DNA from: Sphingomonas bacterium
GTDB taxonomy: Bacteria > Pseudomonadota > Alphaproteobacteria > Sphingomonadales > Sphingomonadaceae
Direction of reading: 5' to 3'
DNA length: 64,000 nucleotides
NCBI RefSeq assembly: GCF_028289855.1
Contig: NZ_JAQGKZ010000100.1
Location: forward strand, 45,275-109,274
Position 1 is the first letter of the stretch. Each line of letters opens with the position of its first letter. The notes below the pieces were generated by a model. That model had not been told where the DNA came from, searched no databases, and saw only the letters and a list, made by a program, of their open reading frames with translations. Below are positions 25,480-35,654 of the stretch, piece by piece. The translations under genes were made by a program, and so were the position numbers.

Positions 25480-28449
25480 ATGCGCAGCTTTAAGGCTAGC
25501 TCGCTGTCGCGGCTGTTGTTGGGCGTTTCGGCCGTGGCGATCGCGGCGGTGCCGCATCTGGCGGCGGCGCAGGACGCCCCTCAGGCTCAAGCGCAGGATC
25601 CGTCCGCCGCTCCCGCACCCGATGGCAACGACATCGTCATCACCGGAATCCGCGCCAGCTTGCGCAGCTCGATCGCGCTCAAGCGCGATGCGCAGGGCAT
25701 CGTCGATGCGATTTCCGCCGAGGATATCGGCAAGTTCCCCGACACCAATCTCGCCGAATCGCTGCAGCGCATCACCGGCGTGTCGATCGACCGATCGAAC
25801 GGTGAAGGCCAGTTCGTCACCGTTCGCGGCTTCGGCCCCGAATATAATCTGGTCACCCTCAACGGCCGCGCGATGCCCACATCGACGATCGGCGACGGCA
25901 ACAGCGCGCCATCGTCGCGCTCGTTCGACTTCGCCAACCTGGCGTCCGAAGGCGTCGCGGCGCTGGAAGTTTACAAGTCCGGCCGCGCGAGCGTGCCCTC
26001 GGGCGGTATCGGCTCGACGATCAACATCCGCACGCCGCGCCCGTTCGACAAGCCCGGGCTTCGCGGATCGGTTTCGGTCAAGGGCGTCTACGACCTGTCT
26101 CAGAACGGCAAGAACGACATTACGCCCGAAGTATCAGGCATTTTGAGCGATACCTTTGCCGACAACAAGGTCGGCATCCTGCTGACGGGGTCGTATCAGA
26201 AGCGCAAGTCGAGCTCGAACACCGCCAATGTCGGCTGGCGCGACGGCTATCTGGGCAACGAGAACAACTGGGGCTCGCTGGCGATGCCGGGCGATCCGCG
26301 TTACGCTAACATCACAAACCGGCCCAAGGCGACCGACGTCTACGAAGTACCCCAAAACGCGTCGTACGATCTCAATGACGTCAACCGCGAACGGATCAAC
26401 GGCCAGTTGACCCTGCAATTTCGCCCGACCGACAATCTGACCGCGACATTCGACTACACCTATTCGCGCGAAACGGTCGAAACGCGCAATGCCAATGTCG
26501 GTATCTGGTTCAACCATAACGACACATCGAGCGCGTGGACCGACGGTCCGGTGGCGGGGCCGATTTTCTACACCGAGCGCTTCGGCATCAACGAGGGCAA
26601 GGATCTTTCCTATTCCAGCGCGCTGACCGCCTATCGCAGCGAGAACAAGTCGATCGGCGGCAATCTGGTCTGGAAGGCGCCGGGCGGAGTCACGATCGAA
26701 CTCGACGGGCATCACTCGACGGCCGAGTCGAAGCCGAACAACATCTATGGCAACAGTGTCTCGGTTGGCACCGCAATCTTCGGCATTCAGAGCCAGACGG
26801 TCAATTTCGACAAAGATTTCCCGGTAATCTCGGTGACGATGTATCCGGCGAGCGACCGCCTCAATAAATCGCTGATCACGCCGACCGGCAACGCGTTTCG
26901 CAACTCGTATTTCAGGGATGAGATCAATCAGGCCCAGCTGAAGGGCCGTTACGATCACGACCAGGGCTTCCTCGACTCGATCGACTTCGGCCTCGGCTAT
27001 CTCGATAACAAAGTCCGGTCGGCCTATAGCGTGTTGCAGAACGATACGTGGGGCGGCCTGCCCAACGGTGCCGCGACCGTGCCAGACGACATCTTCAACC
27101 TGGTCACTATTCCCGACAAGTTCAGCGGGATCGATGGCGCCAATTCTGCCGGCGTGATCCCGTCTTTCTACAATTACAATTTCGAGCAGCTCGTCTCGAT
27201 TCTCGACAAGAATTACGCGATTTGCGGCGGCGATGGTAATTGCCTCACGCCGTTCACCACCGACCGCCGCATCCGTGAAAAGACGATGTCGGCCTATGTT
27301 CAGATCAACGGCAAGTTCAACGCCTTCTCGCGCCCCGGCCACCTGATCGCCGGTCTCCGCTACGAAAATACCGTGATCAAATCGTCAGCACTGGTGCCGA
27401 TCCCGATCGGCTCGCGCCAGAATTCGGCAAACGAGTTCAACATTCTCTATGCGACGCAGAACAGCTTCACGAGCTTCTCGGGTTCGTACAATGAGTGGCT
27501 GCCGTCGATCGACTTCGACATCGAGCCGCTGAACAACGTCAAGTTCCGCGCCTCATACAGCCACACGATCACGCGCGCTGGTTACGACCAGTTGCAGGGT
27601 GGCCGGACGTTCGACCAGCTATTCCGCGTCGGCGGTGGCACGGGCGGGCAAGGCAATCCTGGGCTCGTGCCGTACAAATCGAAGAACATCGATGCTTCGC
27701 TCGAATGGTACTACAAGCCCGACAGCTACATTTCGGTCGGTTATTTCCACAAGAACGTGTCGAACTATATCGGCACCACGCAGGTGAAGGTCACGGCCCC
27801 GGGCGTGACCAACCCGGCGCTTGGACCACGTTATGCCGCTGCGCTCGCAGCGCTCGGCGCCAATGCAACCTATGCCCAGATCGCCAACTTCATCTCGATC
27901 AATTACCCCGGGACGGTGACGCCGCAGGGCTTCATTCTCGGCACCGCGGCAGATCCGTTGGTGCCGTTCACCATCTCGCAGCCGTTCAACAGTAACGATA
28001 CCGCGACGATCAACGGGTTCGAGTTCGCGATCACGCACACGTTCTGGAACACGGGGTTCGGCACGATCCTCAATTATACGATCGTCAACAGCAACCGCGA
28101 CTACAACAACACCCTGCCTGCCAGCATCTCGCAATTCGCGGTCAACGGCGTGTCGAACAGCGCCAACGCGGTTTTGTTTTACGACAAGAACGGATTGCAG
28201 GCGCGTGTCGCGTATAACTGGCGCGACAAATTCCTTGCGGGCGGCGGCACCAACCCGTTCTACACAGAGGCTTATGGCCAGGTGGACGCCAGCGCGAGCT
28301 TCACGTTCATGAAGGGCCTGACGATTTTCGCCGAAGGTATCAACGTGCTGGGTGCGGACCGGCGTGGCCATCGCCGATCGGATCGCAACGTGACCTTCGT
28401 GACCAGACAAGATGCTCGCTATGCGGCGGGCGTCAGGTTCGCCTTCTGA
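25480..28449 (+). CDS. TonB-dependent receptor (Xanthomonas/Caulobacter type), first copy
   Basis: An outer-membrane ligand-gated channel of 989 residues. Signal peptide ends near LAAAQ. A short disordered stretch leads to the TonB box-like DIVITGIRASL and the plug (AEDIGKFPDTNLAESLQRITGVSI, NGEGQFVTVRGFGPEYNLVTLNGR). A 22-strand barrel follows, ending in an aromatic residue (ARYAAGVRFAF). This fits TIGR01782-type receptors that import oligosaccharides. Two ATGs are possible; AAGGGG at 25468-25473 is 6 bases from the ATG at 25480 but touches the one at 25474, so 25480 is chosen. The GH3, GH16 and LacI neighbours suggest a beta-glucan-derived ligand. Confidence 0.93.
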   Translation: MRSFKASSLSRLLLGVSAVAIAAVPHLAAAQDAPQAQAQDPSAAPAPDGNDIVITGIRASLRSSIALKRDAQGIVDAISAEDIGKFPDTNLAESLQRITGVSIDRSNGEGQFVTVRGFGPEYNLVTLNGRAMPTSTIGDGNSAPSSRSFDFANLASEGVAALEVYKSGRASVPSGGIGSTINIRTPRPFDKPGLRGSVSVKGVYDLSQNGKNDITPEVSGILSDTFADNKVGILLTGSYQKRKSSSNTANVGWRDGYLGNENNWGSLAMPGDPRYANITNRPKATDVYEVPQNASYDLNDVNRERINGQLTLQFRPTDNLTATFDYTYSRETVETRNANVGIWFNHNDTSSAWTDGPVAGPIFYTERFGINEGKDLSYSSALTAYRSENKSIGGNLVWKAPGGVTIELDGHHSTAESKPNNIYGNSVSVGTAIFGIQSQTVNFDKDFPVISVTMYPASDRLNKSLITPTGNAFRNSYFRDEINQAQLKGRYDHDQGFLDSIDFGLGYLDNKVRSAYSVLQNDTWGGLPNGAATVPDDIFNLVTIPDKFSGIDGANSAGVIPSFYNYNFEQLVSILDKNYAICGGDGNCLTPFTTDRRIREKTMSAYVQINGKFNAFSRPGHLIAGLRYENTVIKSSALVPIPIGSRQNSANEFNILYATQNSFTSFSGSYNEWLPSIDFDIEPLNNVKFRASYSHTITRAGYDQLQGGRTFDQLFRVGGGTGGQGNPGLVPYKSKNIDASLEWYYKPDSYISVGYFHKNVSNYIGTTQVKVTAPGVTNPALGPRYAAALAALGANATYAQIANFISINYPGTVTPQGFILGTAADPLVPFTISQPFNSNDTATINGFEFAITHTFWNTGFGTILNYTIVNSNRDYNNTLPASISQFAVNGVSNSANAVLFYDKNGLQARVAYNWRDKFLAGGGTNPFYTEAYGQVDASASFTFMKGLTIFAEGINVLGADRRGHRRSDRNVTFVTRQDARYAAGVRFAF

Positions 28450-28482
28450 TCGGGTTCCTCGCCGACGGTTCCTCCACTAAAG

Positions 28483-28513
28483 GCCACCCTCGCCAAGAGG
28501 GTGGCTTTCTTTT
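28483..28513 (+). terminator. Intrinsic terminator after the first receptor gene
   Basis: A perfect 9-bp stem, GCCACCCTC (28483-28491) with GAGGGTGGC (28497-28505), loop GCCAA, followed by TTTCTTTT. It lies inside the gap before the halogenase operon, so downstream genes are either read through at lower level or have their own promoter. Confidence 0.85.
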
Positions 28514-28558
28514 CAGGCCGGTGGCAGGTCGCTGGAGCTAGAGGTTCGGAAAGCACGC

Positions 28559-30103
28559 GTGGAAACCCCCGTGAACAGGGTCGTAATCGTCGGCGGCGGT
28601 ACCGCGGGTTGGCTCGCAGCCTGCCTCGTCGCTGCGCGAGCCGATCCGCTTGCCGATCCGCCGATTTCGGTGACTTTGATCGAATCCCCTGACGTGCCGA
28701 CGATCGGCGTAGGCGAAGGCACGTGGCCGACGATGCGTCGCACGCTCGAGACGATCGGAATCGGCGAGGCCGAGTTCCTGCTCGCCTGCGATGCATCGTT
28801 CAAGCAGGGGTCGCGCTTCGGCGGTTGGCTGACGGGAGCGGCAGACGATTATTACCTCCATCCCTTTACCCCGCCCGCTGGCGGCGATCCGCGCGACCTG
28901 ATTGCGGCGTGGCAGCGCGAACCGGGCGCACGCCCGTTTGCAGACGCGGTGAGCGCGCAGCCCGCGATCTGCGCGCGCGATCTCGCCTCGCGCCAGCGCG
29001 CGATGCCTGATTATGCCGGGGTGTTGAACTATGCCTATCACCTCGACGCGGCAAAGCTCGCCGCGTTGCTGGCGAAGCACGGACGCGAACGGCTCGGCGT
29101 GCGGCACATCCGTGACCATGTCGTATCGGTCGAGCGGGCGGACGACGGCGACATCGCGGCGGTGCGGACGCGGGACACCGGCGCGGTCGCGGGGGATTTG
29201 TTTGTCGATTGCTCCGGGCTCGCGGCGTTGCTGATCGGCGATGTGTTCGACATCGGGTTCATCGACCGTAGTGGAGAGCTGTTCAACGACCGCGCGCTGG
29301 CGGTGCAAGTGCAGGTCGCGGCGGGCAGCGCGATCGCATCGCAGACCAACGCCACCGCGCACGCCGCGGGGTGGATCTGGGACATCGGGCTACCGACGCG
29401 GCGCGGGGTGGGATGCGTCTATTCCTCGCGCCATGCGAGCGACGATCAGGCGGCGACGACGCTTGAGGCATATTTGCACAACGCCGGGTTCGCTGACGTG
29501 CCCACGTTCCGCCGGCTTAGCTTCACGTCGGGGCACCGCGAGAAGTTCTGGGAACGCAATTGCCTCGCGATCGGGCTGTCGGCGGGATTCCTCGAACCGC
29601 TCGAGGCGTCGGCGATCGTAATGATCGAATTGTCGCTCAATACGCTGCTCGACAATTTCCCGGTGACCCGCGAGGTGATGCCGATCCACGCCGCGCGCTT
29701 CAACGCACTGTTCCGCTATCGCTGGGACCGCGTCGTCGAGTTCCTCAAGCTGCATTACATACTCAGCCGCCGCGACGAGCCCTATTGGCGCGACCATCGC
29801 GATCCGGCGACGATCCCCGCGCGCCTCGCCGATTTGCTGACCGTCTGGCGGTATCAGCCGCCCTCGACCGCCGACTTCCCTGCAATCGACGAGATCTTTC
29901 CGGCTGCGAGCTATCAGTACGTGCTTTATGGTATGGACTTCGCGCCGCCCACTGCACGGGCCGTGCGCGCCGGCCCTCCAGTCGGTCTCGCCTCGGTCGA
30001 GCAGCGTTCGCGCTCGCTCGCGGCGAGCTTGCCGACCAACCGATCGTATCTCGACGCGCTCCGTACCGCGTCGTTTCCCGCTGCGATGGAACCGATCTCC
30101 TGA
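28559..30103 (+). CDS. Flavin-dependent tryptophan halogenase family protein, copy 1
   Basis: A 514-residue protein of the PrnA-like family. The FAD loop is GGGTAGW (residues 12-18) and the conserved lysine that forms the halogenating lysine adduct aligns with Lys82 in ASFKQG. The usual WxWxIP motif is WIWDIGL here. The C-terminal EPLEASAI and [10 protein letters not shown] resemble copy 3 (37991). These enzymes use FADH2, oxygen and halide to chlorinate or brominate aromatic rings; the substrate of this subgroup is unclear. Start GTG at 28559 has GGAAAG 5 bases ahead; GTG at 28571 is an alternative. First gene of a five-gene operon. Confidence 0.9.
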   Translation: METPVNRVVIVGGGTAGWLAACLVAARADPLADPPISVTLIESPDVPTIGVGEGTWPTMRRTLETIGIGEAEFLLACDASFKQGSRFGGWLTGAADDYYLHPFTPPAGGDPRDLIAAWQREPGARPFADAVSAQPAICARDLASRQRAMPDYAGVLNYAYHLDAAKLAALLAKHGRERLGVRHIRDHVVSVERADDGDIAAVRTRDTGAVAGDLFVDCSGLAALLIGDVFDIGFIDRSGELFNDRALAVQVQVAAGSAIASQTNATAHAAGWIWDIGLPTRRGVGCVYSSRHASDDQAATTLEAYLHNAGFADVPTFRRLSFTSGHREKFWERNCLAIGLSAGFLEPLEASAIVMIELSLNTLLDNFPVTREVMPIHAARFNALFRYRWDRVVEFLKLHYILSRRDEPYWRDHRDPATIPARLADLLTVWRYQPPSTADFPAIDEIFPAASYQYVLYGMDFAPPTARAVRAGPPVGLASVEQRSRSLAASLPTNRSYLDALRTASFPAAMEPIS

Positions 30104-30819
30104 TGCCCGACCATGCCGTCCTGACCGCAGACGACCATCGCGACCTTCGCGTCCGCACCGATCGCGGCGCGGCGCTTGGCGACGCCGTGATGTGCTGCAT
30201 GGCGATGCCATCTGAATTTCGCGAGGTGCAGGCGCACTATCCTATCCTGTTTCAACGCGACATCGAGCGTGACGCTTTTTCCGCACTGGCGATGTTCGGG
30301 TTCGAGAACGGGGAAAATCTATTCCTTGAGGGGGCTTGCTGGGACGCGGGCTATGTGCCGCTCGCGATCCGAACCCAACCCTTCCTGATCGGCGGCAAGC
30401 CCGGCGAGCCCGGAAACCAAGTGCATGTCGATATGGCCAGCGCGCGCATCGCGACAAGTGACGACGGCATGCGCGTGTTCGACGAAGAGGGGCGGCCCAC
30501 GCCCTATCTCGAAGCGATCGTTGATCAACTGGGCGCGCTTGACGCGGGTTACGCGGGGTCGGGCGATTTCTTTGCGGCGCTCCGGCGGCATGATTTGCTC
30601 GAGCCGCTTAGTCTCGAAATTACCCTCGACGACGGATCGACCAACCGACTGGTCGGATTTCACGTGATCGACGAGGCGCGGCTGGCTGGACTCGACGCCG
30701 AAGCCCTTGGAGCTCTGAGCACCGACGATCATCTGATGCCGATTTTCATGGCGGTCGCTTCGATCGGGCGGTTGCGCGAGCTCATCGCGCGCAAGAACGC
30801 GGCGGTCGCAAATGGCTGA
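30103..30819 (+). CDS. SapC family protein
   Basis: A 238-residue SapC (PF07277) family protein, coupled to halogenase 1 by a TGATG overlap. Typical stretches are YPILFQRD, FGFENGENLFLEGACWDAGYVPLAIRTQPF and LVGFHVIDEARLAGLDAEAL. SapC was first linked to S-layer secretion in Campylobacter, but here no S-layer gene is seen. It has no signal peptide, so is probably cytoplasmic. Its repeated association with halogenases and TonB receptors in alphaproteobacteria suggests one shared job, still unknown. It is not the ABC permease also called SapC. Confidence 0.85.
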   Translation: MPDHAVLTADDHRDLRVRTDRGAALGDAVMCCMAMPSEFREVQAHYPILFQRDIERDAFSALAMFGFENGENLFLEGACWDAGYVPLAIRTQPFLIGGKPGEPGNQVHVDMASARIATSDDGMRVFDEEGRPTPYLEAIVDQLGALDAGYAGSGDFFAALRRHDLLEPLSLEITLDDGSTNRLVGFHVIDEARLAGLDAEALGALSTDDHLMPIFMAVASIGRLRELIARKNAAVANG

Positions 30820-31837
30820 AGCCGATCCCGGCATTTTCGCGGCGCTCGCGCGCATTCCGGAGGTCGCGATCGATGGCCCGGCGGCACTCGACGCGCAACT
30901 CCGCGCGACGGACAGCCCGTTCATCGTGCGCGGCTTGGTCGCGGACTGGCCGTTGGTCCAAGCGGGTCAACGCTCAGCGCGCGCCGCGCGCGACTACATC
31001 GTGCGCCGCCGTCGCGATCATGCCTTCACCGTGTCGGTCGGCGAACCTGGCGGCGACGGGCGCTTCTTCTACGATGCCGCAATGGCGATGAACTTCCGCA
31101 CGACACGTGCGAAGCTGCCCGAGATATTCGCGAAGATCGACGCGCTCGGCGACGAGGCGCTGCCAATCTATCTCGCGTCGGTCGATATGCACGAATATTT
31201 CGACGGATTGAGCAAGGCGAACCATGTCGATCTCGGCGATCGCGTTACGATCGACAGCATCTGGATGGGCACACGCACGCGGATTGCTGCGCACAACGAC
31301 ATTCCCGACAATCTAGCGTGCGTGGCGGTTGGTAGGCGGCGCTTCACATTGTTTCCGCACGAGCAGTTCCGCAACCTCTATCTCGGGCCGGTCGACAATA
31401 CGCCAGCCGGCCGCGCGATCAGCATGGTCGACTTTCACGCGCCCGATTTCGATGCCTATCCGCGTTTCGCGGAGGCGCTCGCCCACGCACAGGTTGCCGA
31501 GCTGGAGGCCGGGGACGCGCTCTACATCCCGGCCATGTGGTGGCACCATGTCGAGGGGCTCGATGCCTTCAATGTGTTGATCAACTACTGGTGGCGCGAA
31601 ACGCCGCGCTGGCTTGGCCAACCGCAGGAGGCGCTGACGCACGCGATTCTGGCGATCCGGGATTTACCCGACGATCAGAAGGCGAAGTGGCGCGATCTGT
31701 TCGAATACTATGTTTTCGGCAATGGTGACGACGTCACCGCACATATTCCCGAGGAAGGACGCAGCATTCTCGCTCCCCTGAATCCCGACACGGCGGGTCG
31801 GATCCGCGCCTTCCTGCTCCGGCAGCTGAGCCAGTGA
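30812..31837 (+). CDS. Cupin-like (JmjC-fold) oxygenase, copy 1
   Basis: A 341-residue cupin_8 family protein. The likely iron ligands are His161 and Asp163 in HNDIPDNLACVAVGRRRFTLF and His245 or His246 in MWWHHVEGLDAFN, the H-x-D...H triad of FIH/JmjC-type 2-oxoglutarate hydroxylases. It overlaps SapC by 8 bases and halogenase 2 by 4, so all are translationally linked. Relatives hydroxylate protein side chains; this gene may act on a protein target such as the receptor, which is inference. Copy 2 is at 48847. Confidence 0.85.
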   Translation: MAEADPGIFAALARIPEVAIDGPAALDAQLRATDSPFIVRGLVADWPLVQAGQRSARAARDYIVRRRRDHAFTVSVGEPGGDGRFFYDAAMAMNFRTTRAKLPEIFAKIDALGDEALPIYLASVDMHEYFDGLSKANHVDLGDRVTIDSIWMGTRTRIAAHNDIPDNLACVAVGRRRFTLFPHEQFRNLYLGPVDNTPAGRAISMVDFHAPDFDAYPRFAEALAHAQVAELEAGDALYIPAMWWHHVEGLDAFNVLINYWWRETPRWLGQPQEALTHAILAIRDLPDDQKAKWRDLFEYYVFGNGDDVTAHIPEEGRSILAPLNPDTAGRIRAFLLRQLSQ

Positions 31838-33348
31838 GTGGCGGGATGCACAGCCCACGCCGGATCGTCGTAGCAGGCGGTGGCACTGCCGGCTGGATGG
31901 CTGCCGCCGCTATCGCCCGCACGATGGGTCGCACTGTCGAGGTGACGCTGATCGAATCCGATGCGATCGGCACGATCGGCGTGGGCGAATCCACCATCCC
32001 GCCGCTCGTCACCTATAACCGGCTGCTCGGTATCAACGAAGCCGACTTCATGCGCGCCACGAGCGCGACCTTCAAACTCGGCATCCTGTTCGACAATTGG
32101 AAGGAGCCGGGGCACCGCTATTTCCACTCGTTTGGGGCGACCGGCAAGGATCACTGGTCGGCGGGGTTCCAGCATTTCTGGCTCTATGGCCAGACCAGGG
32201 GGCACGAACAGTCCTACGACGATTATTGCCTTGAGCTGATCGCTGCGCTCGATGGCAAATTCGCGCATCTCCCCGATGACGGCATGAACTATGCCTACCA
32301 ACTCGATTCAACGCTCTACGCGAAGTTCCTGCGCACGATGGCGGAGGGCGACGGGACGACGCGCGTCGAGGGCAAGATCGCGAATGTCGAACTCGACGGC
32401 GAGAGCGGCGACATCGCGGCGTTGGTCCTCGAATCCGGGACGCGCATCGAGGGCGACCTGTTCCTCGATTGCACCGGATTCCGGGCGCTCCTGATCGAAG
32501 GCGCGCTTCAGGCCGGGTTCGACGACTGGACGCACTGGCTGCCATGCGATTCGGCGATCGCGCTGCAGACCGAAAGCATCGGCCCGGCCGTTCCCTATAC
32601 CCGCGCGATCGCGCACGATGCCGGTTGGCAATGGCGCATTCCGCTGCAGCACCGCGTCGGCAACGGGATCGTCTATTGCAGCCGCTATCTCGGCCAGGAC
32701 GAAGCGCTCGACCGCTTGCTCGGCAATATCGAGGGAGAGGTGCTGACCAAGCCCAACGTCCTGCGCTTCGCGGCGGGAACGCGCCGCAAGCAATGGCACC
32801 GCAACTGCATCGCGGTCGGCCTGTCGGGTGGGTTCATGGAGCCGCTCGAATCGACCAGCATTCACCTGATCCAACGCGCGGTGCTGCGCCTGCTCCGGAT
32901 GATGCCCAACCGAGAGATCAGCGATCGCGACGTTGCCGAGTTCAACGACCAACAGAACGAGGATATGCGCCAGATCCTCGATTTTCTCGTCCTGCACTAC
33001 AAGGCGACCGACCGTCGCGATAGCGAGTTCTGGCGCTATTGCGCGGCGATGCCGATCCCCGACACGCTCGCGCAGAAGATCGAATTGTTCCGTGAGACCG
33101 GCCGGGTATTCCGCAAAAACGAGGAATTGTTTGCGGAGAACAGCTGGGTGCAGGTGATGATGGGGCAGGGGATCGTGCCCAGGGCTTGGCATCCGGTCGC
33201 CGAAAAGCTGAGCGACGACGAACTCGACCGCTTTCTCGGCATGCTGCGCCAGAACGTGACGCGCACCGTTGCATCGCTGCCCGAACACGCGGCGTACGTG
33301 GCGCGATATTGCGGTATACAGCAGCCCCAGCCTGCCGCTACGGCATAG
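31834..33348 (+). CDS. Flavin-dependent tryptophan halogenase family protein, copy 2
   Basis: A 504-residue PrnA-like protein. FAD loop GGGTAGW at 15-21, conserved Lys81 in ATFKLG, and the complete WxWxIP motif in GWQWRIPLQHR. The C-terminal half has GFMEPLESTSIHLIQ and NSWVQVMMGQGI, shared with copy 4 but not with copies 1 and 3. So it belongs to a second subfamily. Start GTG at 31834 overlaps the previous stop; ATG at 31846 is possible. It is 4 bases from the LacI gene that ends the operon. Confidence 0.92.
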   Translation: MSGGMHSPRRIVVAGGGTAGWMAAAAIARTMGRTVEVTLIESDAIGTIGVGESTIPPLVTYNRLLGINEADFMRATSATFKLGILFDNWKEPGHRYFHSFGATGKDHWSAGFQHFWLYGQTRGHEQSYDDYCLELIAALDGKFAHLPDDGMNYAYQLDSTLYAKFLRTMAEGDGTTRVEGKIANVELDGESGDIAALVLESGTRIEGDLFLDCTGFRALLIEGALQAGFDDWTHWLPCDSAIALQTESIGPAVPYTRAIAHDAGWQWRIPLQHRVGNGIVYCSRYLGQDEALDRLLGNIEGEVLTKPNVLRFAAGTRRKQWHRNCIAVGLSGGFMEPLESTSIHLIQRAVLRLLRMMPNREISDRDVAEFNDQQNEDMRQILDFLVLHYKATDRRDSEFWRYCAAMPIPDTLAQKIELFRETGRVFRKNEELFAENSWVQVMMGQGIVPRAWHPVAEKLSDDELDRFLGMLRQNVTRTVASLPEHAAYVARYCGIQQPQPAATA

Positions 33349-33352
33349 CCGC

Positions 33353-34417
33353 ATGGCGCGCCGCAAGCAGACCGTCACGATCAAGCACGTCGCCGCCGAT
33401 GCGGGCGTGTCGCTGCAAACCGTCAGCCGGGTCATCAACAAGGAACCCAATGTCCGCCCCGAGATGATCGAGCGGGTACAGACGTCGATCCGAAAGCTCG
33501 GCTATGTGCCTTCGATCGCCGCGCAACGGATGGGCGGGTCGCATTCCTATCTGATCCTCGCGCTCAACGATCGCGAGCGCACCATCGCCGGCTGGCAATC
33601 GCGCGAAGGCACCGACTGGGTCGATCAGATGCTGCTCGGCGGCATGCTGACGTGCGCCGAGCACGGCTATCGCATGATCGTCGAATTGGTCGATACGCAT
33701 AGCGACCATATCGAACGCGAACTGCTCGGTGCGATCGCCGCGCTCCAGCCCGATGGCGTGATCCTGACCCCGCCGCATTCGGAGAACCCACTGATCATCG
33801 ATCTGCTGGTCGATCACAAGATCAGCTTCGCGCGGATCGGGTCGATCAAGCCCGGGCCTGGCTTCGCGCTGACCATGGATGACGAGCGCGCGGCGCGGCT
33901 GGCGACCGAGCATTTGATCGAATTGGGGCACGCCAGGATCGGGTTCATCTCCGGTCCCGACGATTACGAACTCAGCGGCTGGCGCGTCGACGGTTGGCGG
34001 AGCGCGATGGCGGCGGCCGGGCTGGCGACCGACGGGCTGCTGGCGCACGGCGATTTCGGCTATGCTTCGGGCACCGTAGCGGCGCGGGCGTTACTCGGTT
34101 CGACCGCGCGACCGACCGCGATCATCGCCAGCAACGACCAGATGGCGCTCGCGACGCTGGAATTTGCGCGAGAAGAGGGAATCAGCGTCCCAAGCGACTT
34201 GTCGCTGATCAGCTTCGACGACACGCCAATCGTCCGTTTCACGCACCCGCCGCTCACCGCGATCGTCCAACCGATCGCGGCAGTTTCGGCGCGCGCCGTC
34301 GAACTTATAATCGCCGAACGCGCCGGCACCGCCGAGGCTGTCGAAACGCCTATCGTCGTGCCGGCCACCGTCGTTGTGCGGGCATCGACCGTCCCGCCGC
34401 AACCGGATCGCCGCTAG
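33353..34417 (+). CDS. LacI family transcriptional regulator, copy 1
   Basis: A 354-residue repressor. The DNA-binding helix-turn-helix reads TIKHVAADAGVSLQTVSRVINKE with the hinge helix RPEMIERVQTSIRKLGYVPSIAAQRM; the sugar-binding periplasmic-binding-protein-like domain runs from about residue 65 to the end. Its place at the end of the halogenase operon and the matching operators at 18491, 25343, 25423 and 37097 make it the best candidate for the regulator of the left cluster. The ATG at 33353 fits a normal LacI N-terminus. Confidence 0.93.
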   Translation: MARRKQTVTIKHVAADAGVSLQTVSRVINKEPNVRPEMIERVQTSIRKLGYVPSIAAQRMGGSHSYLILALNDRERTIAGWQSREGTDWVDQMLLGGMLTCAEHGYRMIVELVDTHSDHIERELLGAIAALQPDGVILTPPHSENPLIIDLLVDHKISFARIGSIKPGPGFALTMDDERAARLATEHLIELGHARIGFISGPDDYELSGWRVDGWRSAMAAAGLATDGLLAHGDFGYASGTVAARALLGSTARPTAIIASNDQMALATLEFAREEGISVPSDLSLISFDDTPIVRFTHPPLTAIVQPIAAVSARAVELIIAERAGTAEAVETPIVVPATVVVRASTVPPQPDRR

Positions 34418-34423
34418 CTGCGG

Positions 34424-35644
34424 TCAGTTGAACAGGCATTCGAGCGTCAGCCAAAACTTGGTCGTGTCGGTCGCAAAGCGCTTCGCCTCGTATCGCGCAA
34501 CGCGCGCAGCGAGCGTGTAGCGCCCGCGCTTGACGAATCCGATCGCGTCGATTTCGGCGCCGTAGAGACGCACTAGCCGATCGCTGGCGAAGCGGTGGTA
34601 CGTCGCAGCGACACCATAGCCGCTGAGCACGCCTTTGCTCTTCCACGTGCCCGCGACCGTACCGTAGAGGTCGCGCACGCCGTCGGGCGGCGTCGAGCCG
34701 AACTTGCCGGCCCATCCCTGGAACTTGAAGAACGAGGCGAGCGGCGTCTGGACGCTGGTCAACGCGACGCCCTTGTCCGCACCGAGCACTTCATAGCCCA
34801 CCGTTGCCGACCAGACCGGACCGGCTAGGGCGACCTCGCCAAGGTAATAGCTCGCGGCATAGTCGTTGGGGTTACGGCGCCAGTTGCTCTGCCGAGCGAA
34901 ACTGGCGGCGTAGGCTAGCTTCCAGCCCTTCGCGACCGGGTGCGAGCCGGCGAAGCGCGCGCCATAGGTCTGGCTCGACAGGCGGAACCCCGACAGCGCG
35001 GGCAAGTCCTGATCGACCAGATAGGCGAAGCCGCTCAACGTGCCGATCGGCGTGGCATAGGCGATTTGCCCGAACCAATTGTCGCCCGGGACCGACCGCG
35101 GCCGCGCGCCGGCGCCGTCGATCCCGTTCACCGTGCGCACGTCCCACGAGTAAGCCGCGTCCACGCTGAACTTGCCGCGAGCCCACTTGACGCGCACCGA
35201 ATCGAAGGTCTGCTGGTTCTGCCGCCAGCTCGACGAGCCGACGAAGCGCTGGTCGCCCAGTTCGAGCAATTGTCGCCCGGCGATCAGCGTAAAGCCGTTC
35301 TTTTCGTACGCGATCTGCGCACGGTTGAGCTCGATATTTTGCGGGTCGGCGATCAGCGGCAGCGGGCGGCCGTTGAGACCGTCATAATAATCGCCCGCGA
35401 TTGCCAGCGTCGCCTCGGCCTCGACCGAGGCAGAGAACGGCCCGGTCTTCGCCTGCACGCCCGTGCGGATGCGCATGGTTACCGCGTCGGACGGGTCGGC
35501 GATGCCGTCCTGATCGACATGCTCGTAGCGCAGCCGCGCGTCGATAAGGGGCTTGAGCTTGATGTCCCGCGCGCCGGCGGGTCCCGAATAGAGTGCGCCG
35601 CCCAGCAGCGCGAGCGGCAGTGCCCGCTTGTTCGTCAATCGCAT
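34424..35644 (-). CDS. Porin-like outer-membrane protein (alginate export family)
   Basis: A 406-residue beta-barrel with signal peptide MRLTNKRALPLALLGGALYSGPAGA. Barrel strands alternate through ARLRYEHVDQDG, FTLIAGRQLLELGDQRFVG and TLAARVARYEAKRF, ending in FWLTLECLFN, a typical outer-membrane C-terminal strand. It resembles AlgE-type or similar passive channels. The start at 35644 follows AAGGGG. It is only 10 bases downstream of the antiporter gene, so the two form an operon beginning at the palindrome near 37097. Confidence 0.82.
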   Translation of the reverse strand: MRLTNKRALPLALLGGALYSGPAGARDIKLKPLIDARLRYEHVDQDGIADPSDAVTMRIRTGVQAKTGPFSASVEAEATLAIAGDYYDGLNGRPLPLIADPQNIELNRAQIAYEKNGFTLIAGRQLLELGDQRFVGSSSWRQNQQTFDSVRVKWARGKFSVDAAYSWDVRTVNGIDGAGARPRSVPGDNWFGQIAYATPIGTLSGFAYLVDQDLPALSGFRLSSQTYGARFAGSHPVAKGWKLAYAASFARQSNWRRNPNDYAASYYLGEVALAGPVWSATVGYEVLGADKGVALTSVQTPLASFFKFQGWAGKFGSTPPDGVRDLYGTVAGTWKSKGVLSGYGVAATYHRFASDRLVRLYGAEIDAIGFVKRGRYTLAARVARYEAKRFATDTTKFWLTLECLFN

Positions 35645-35654
35645 CTGCCGCCCC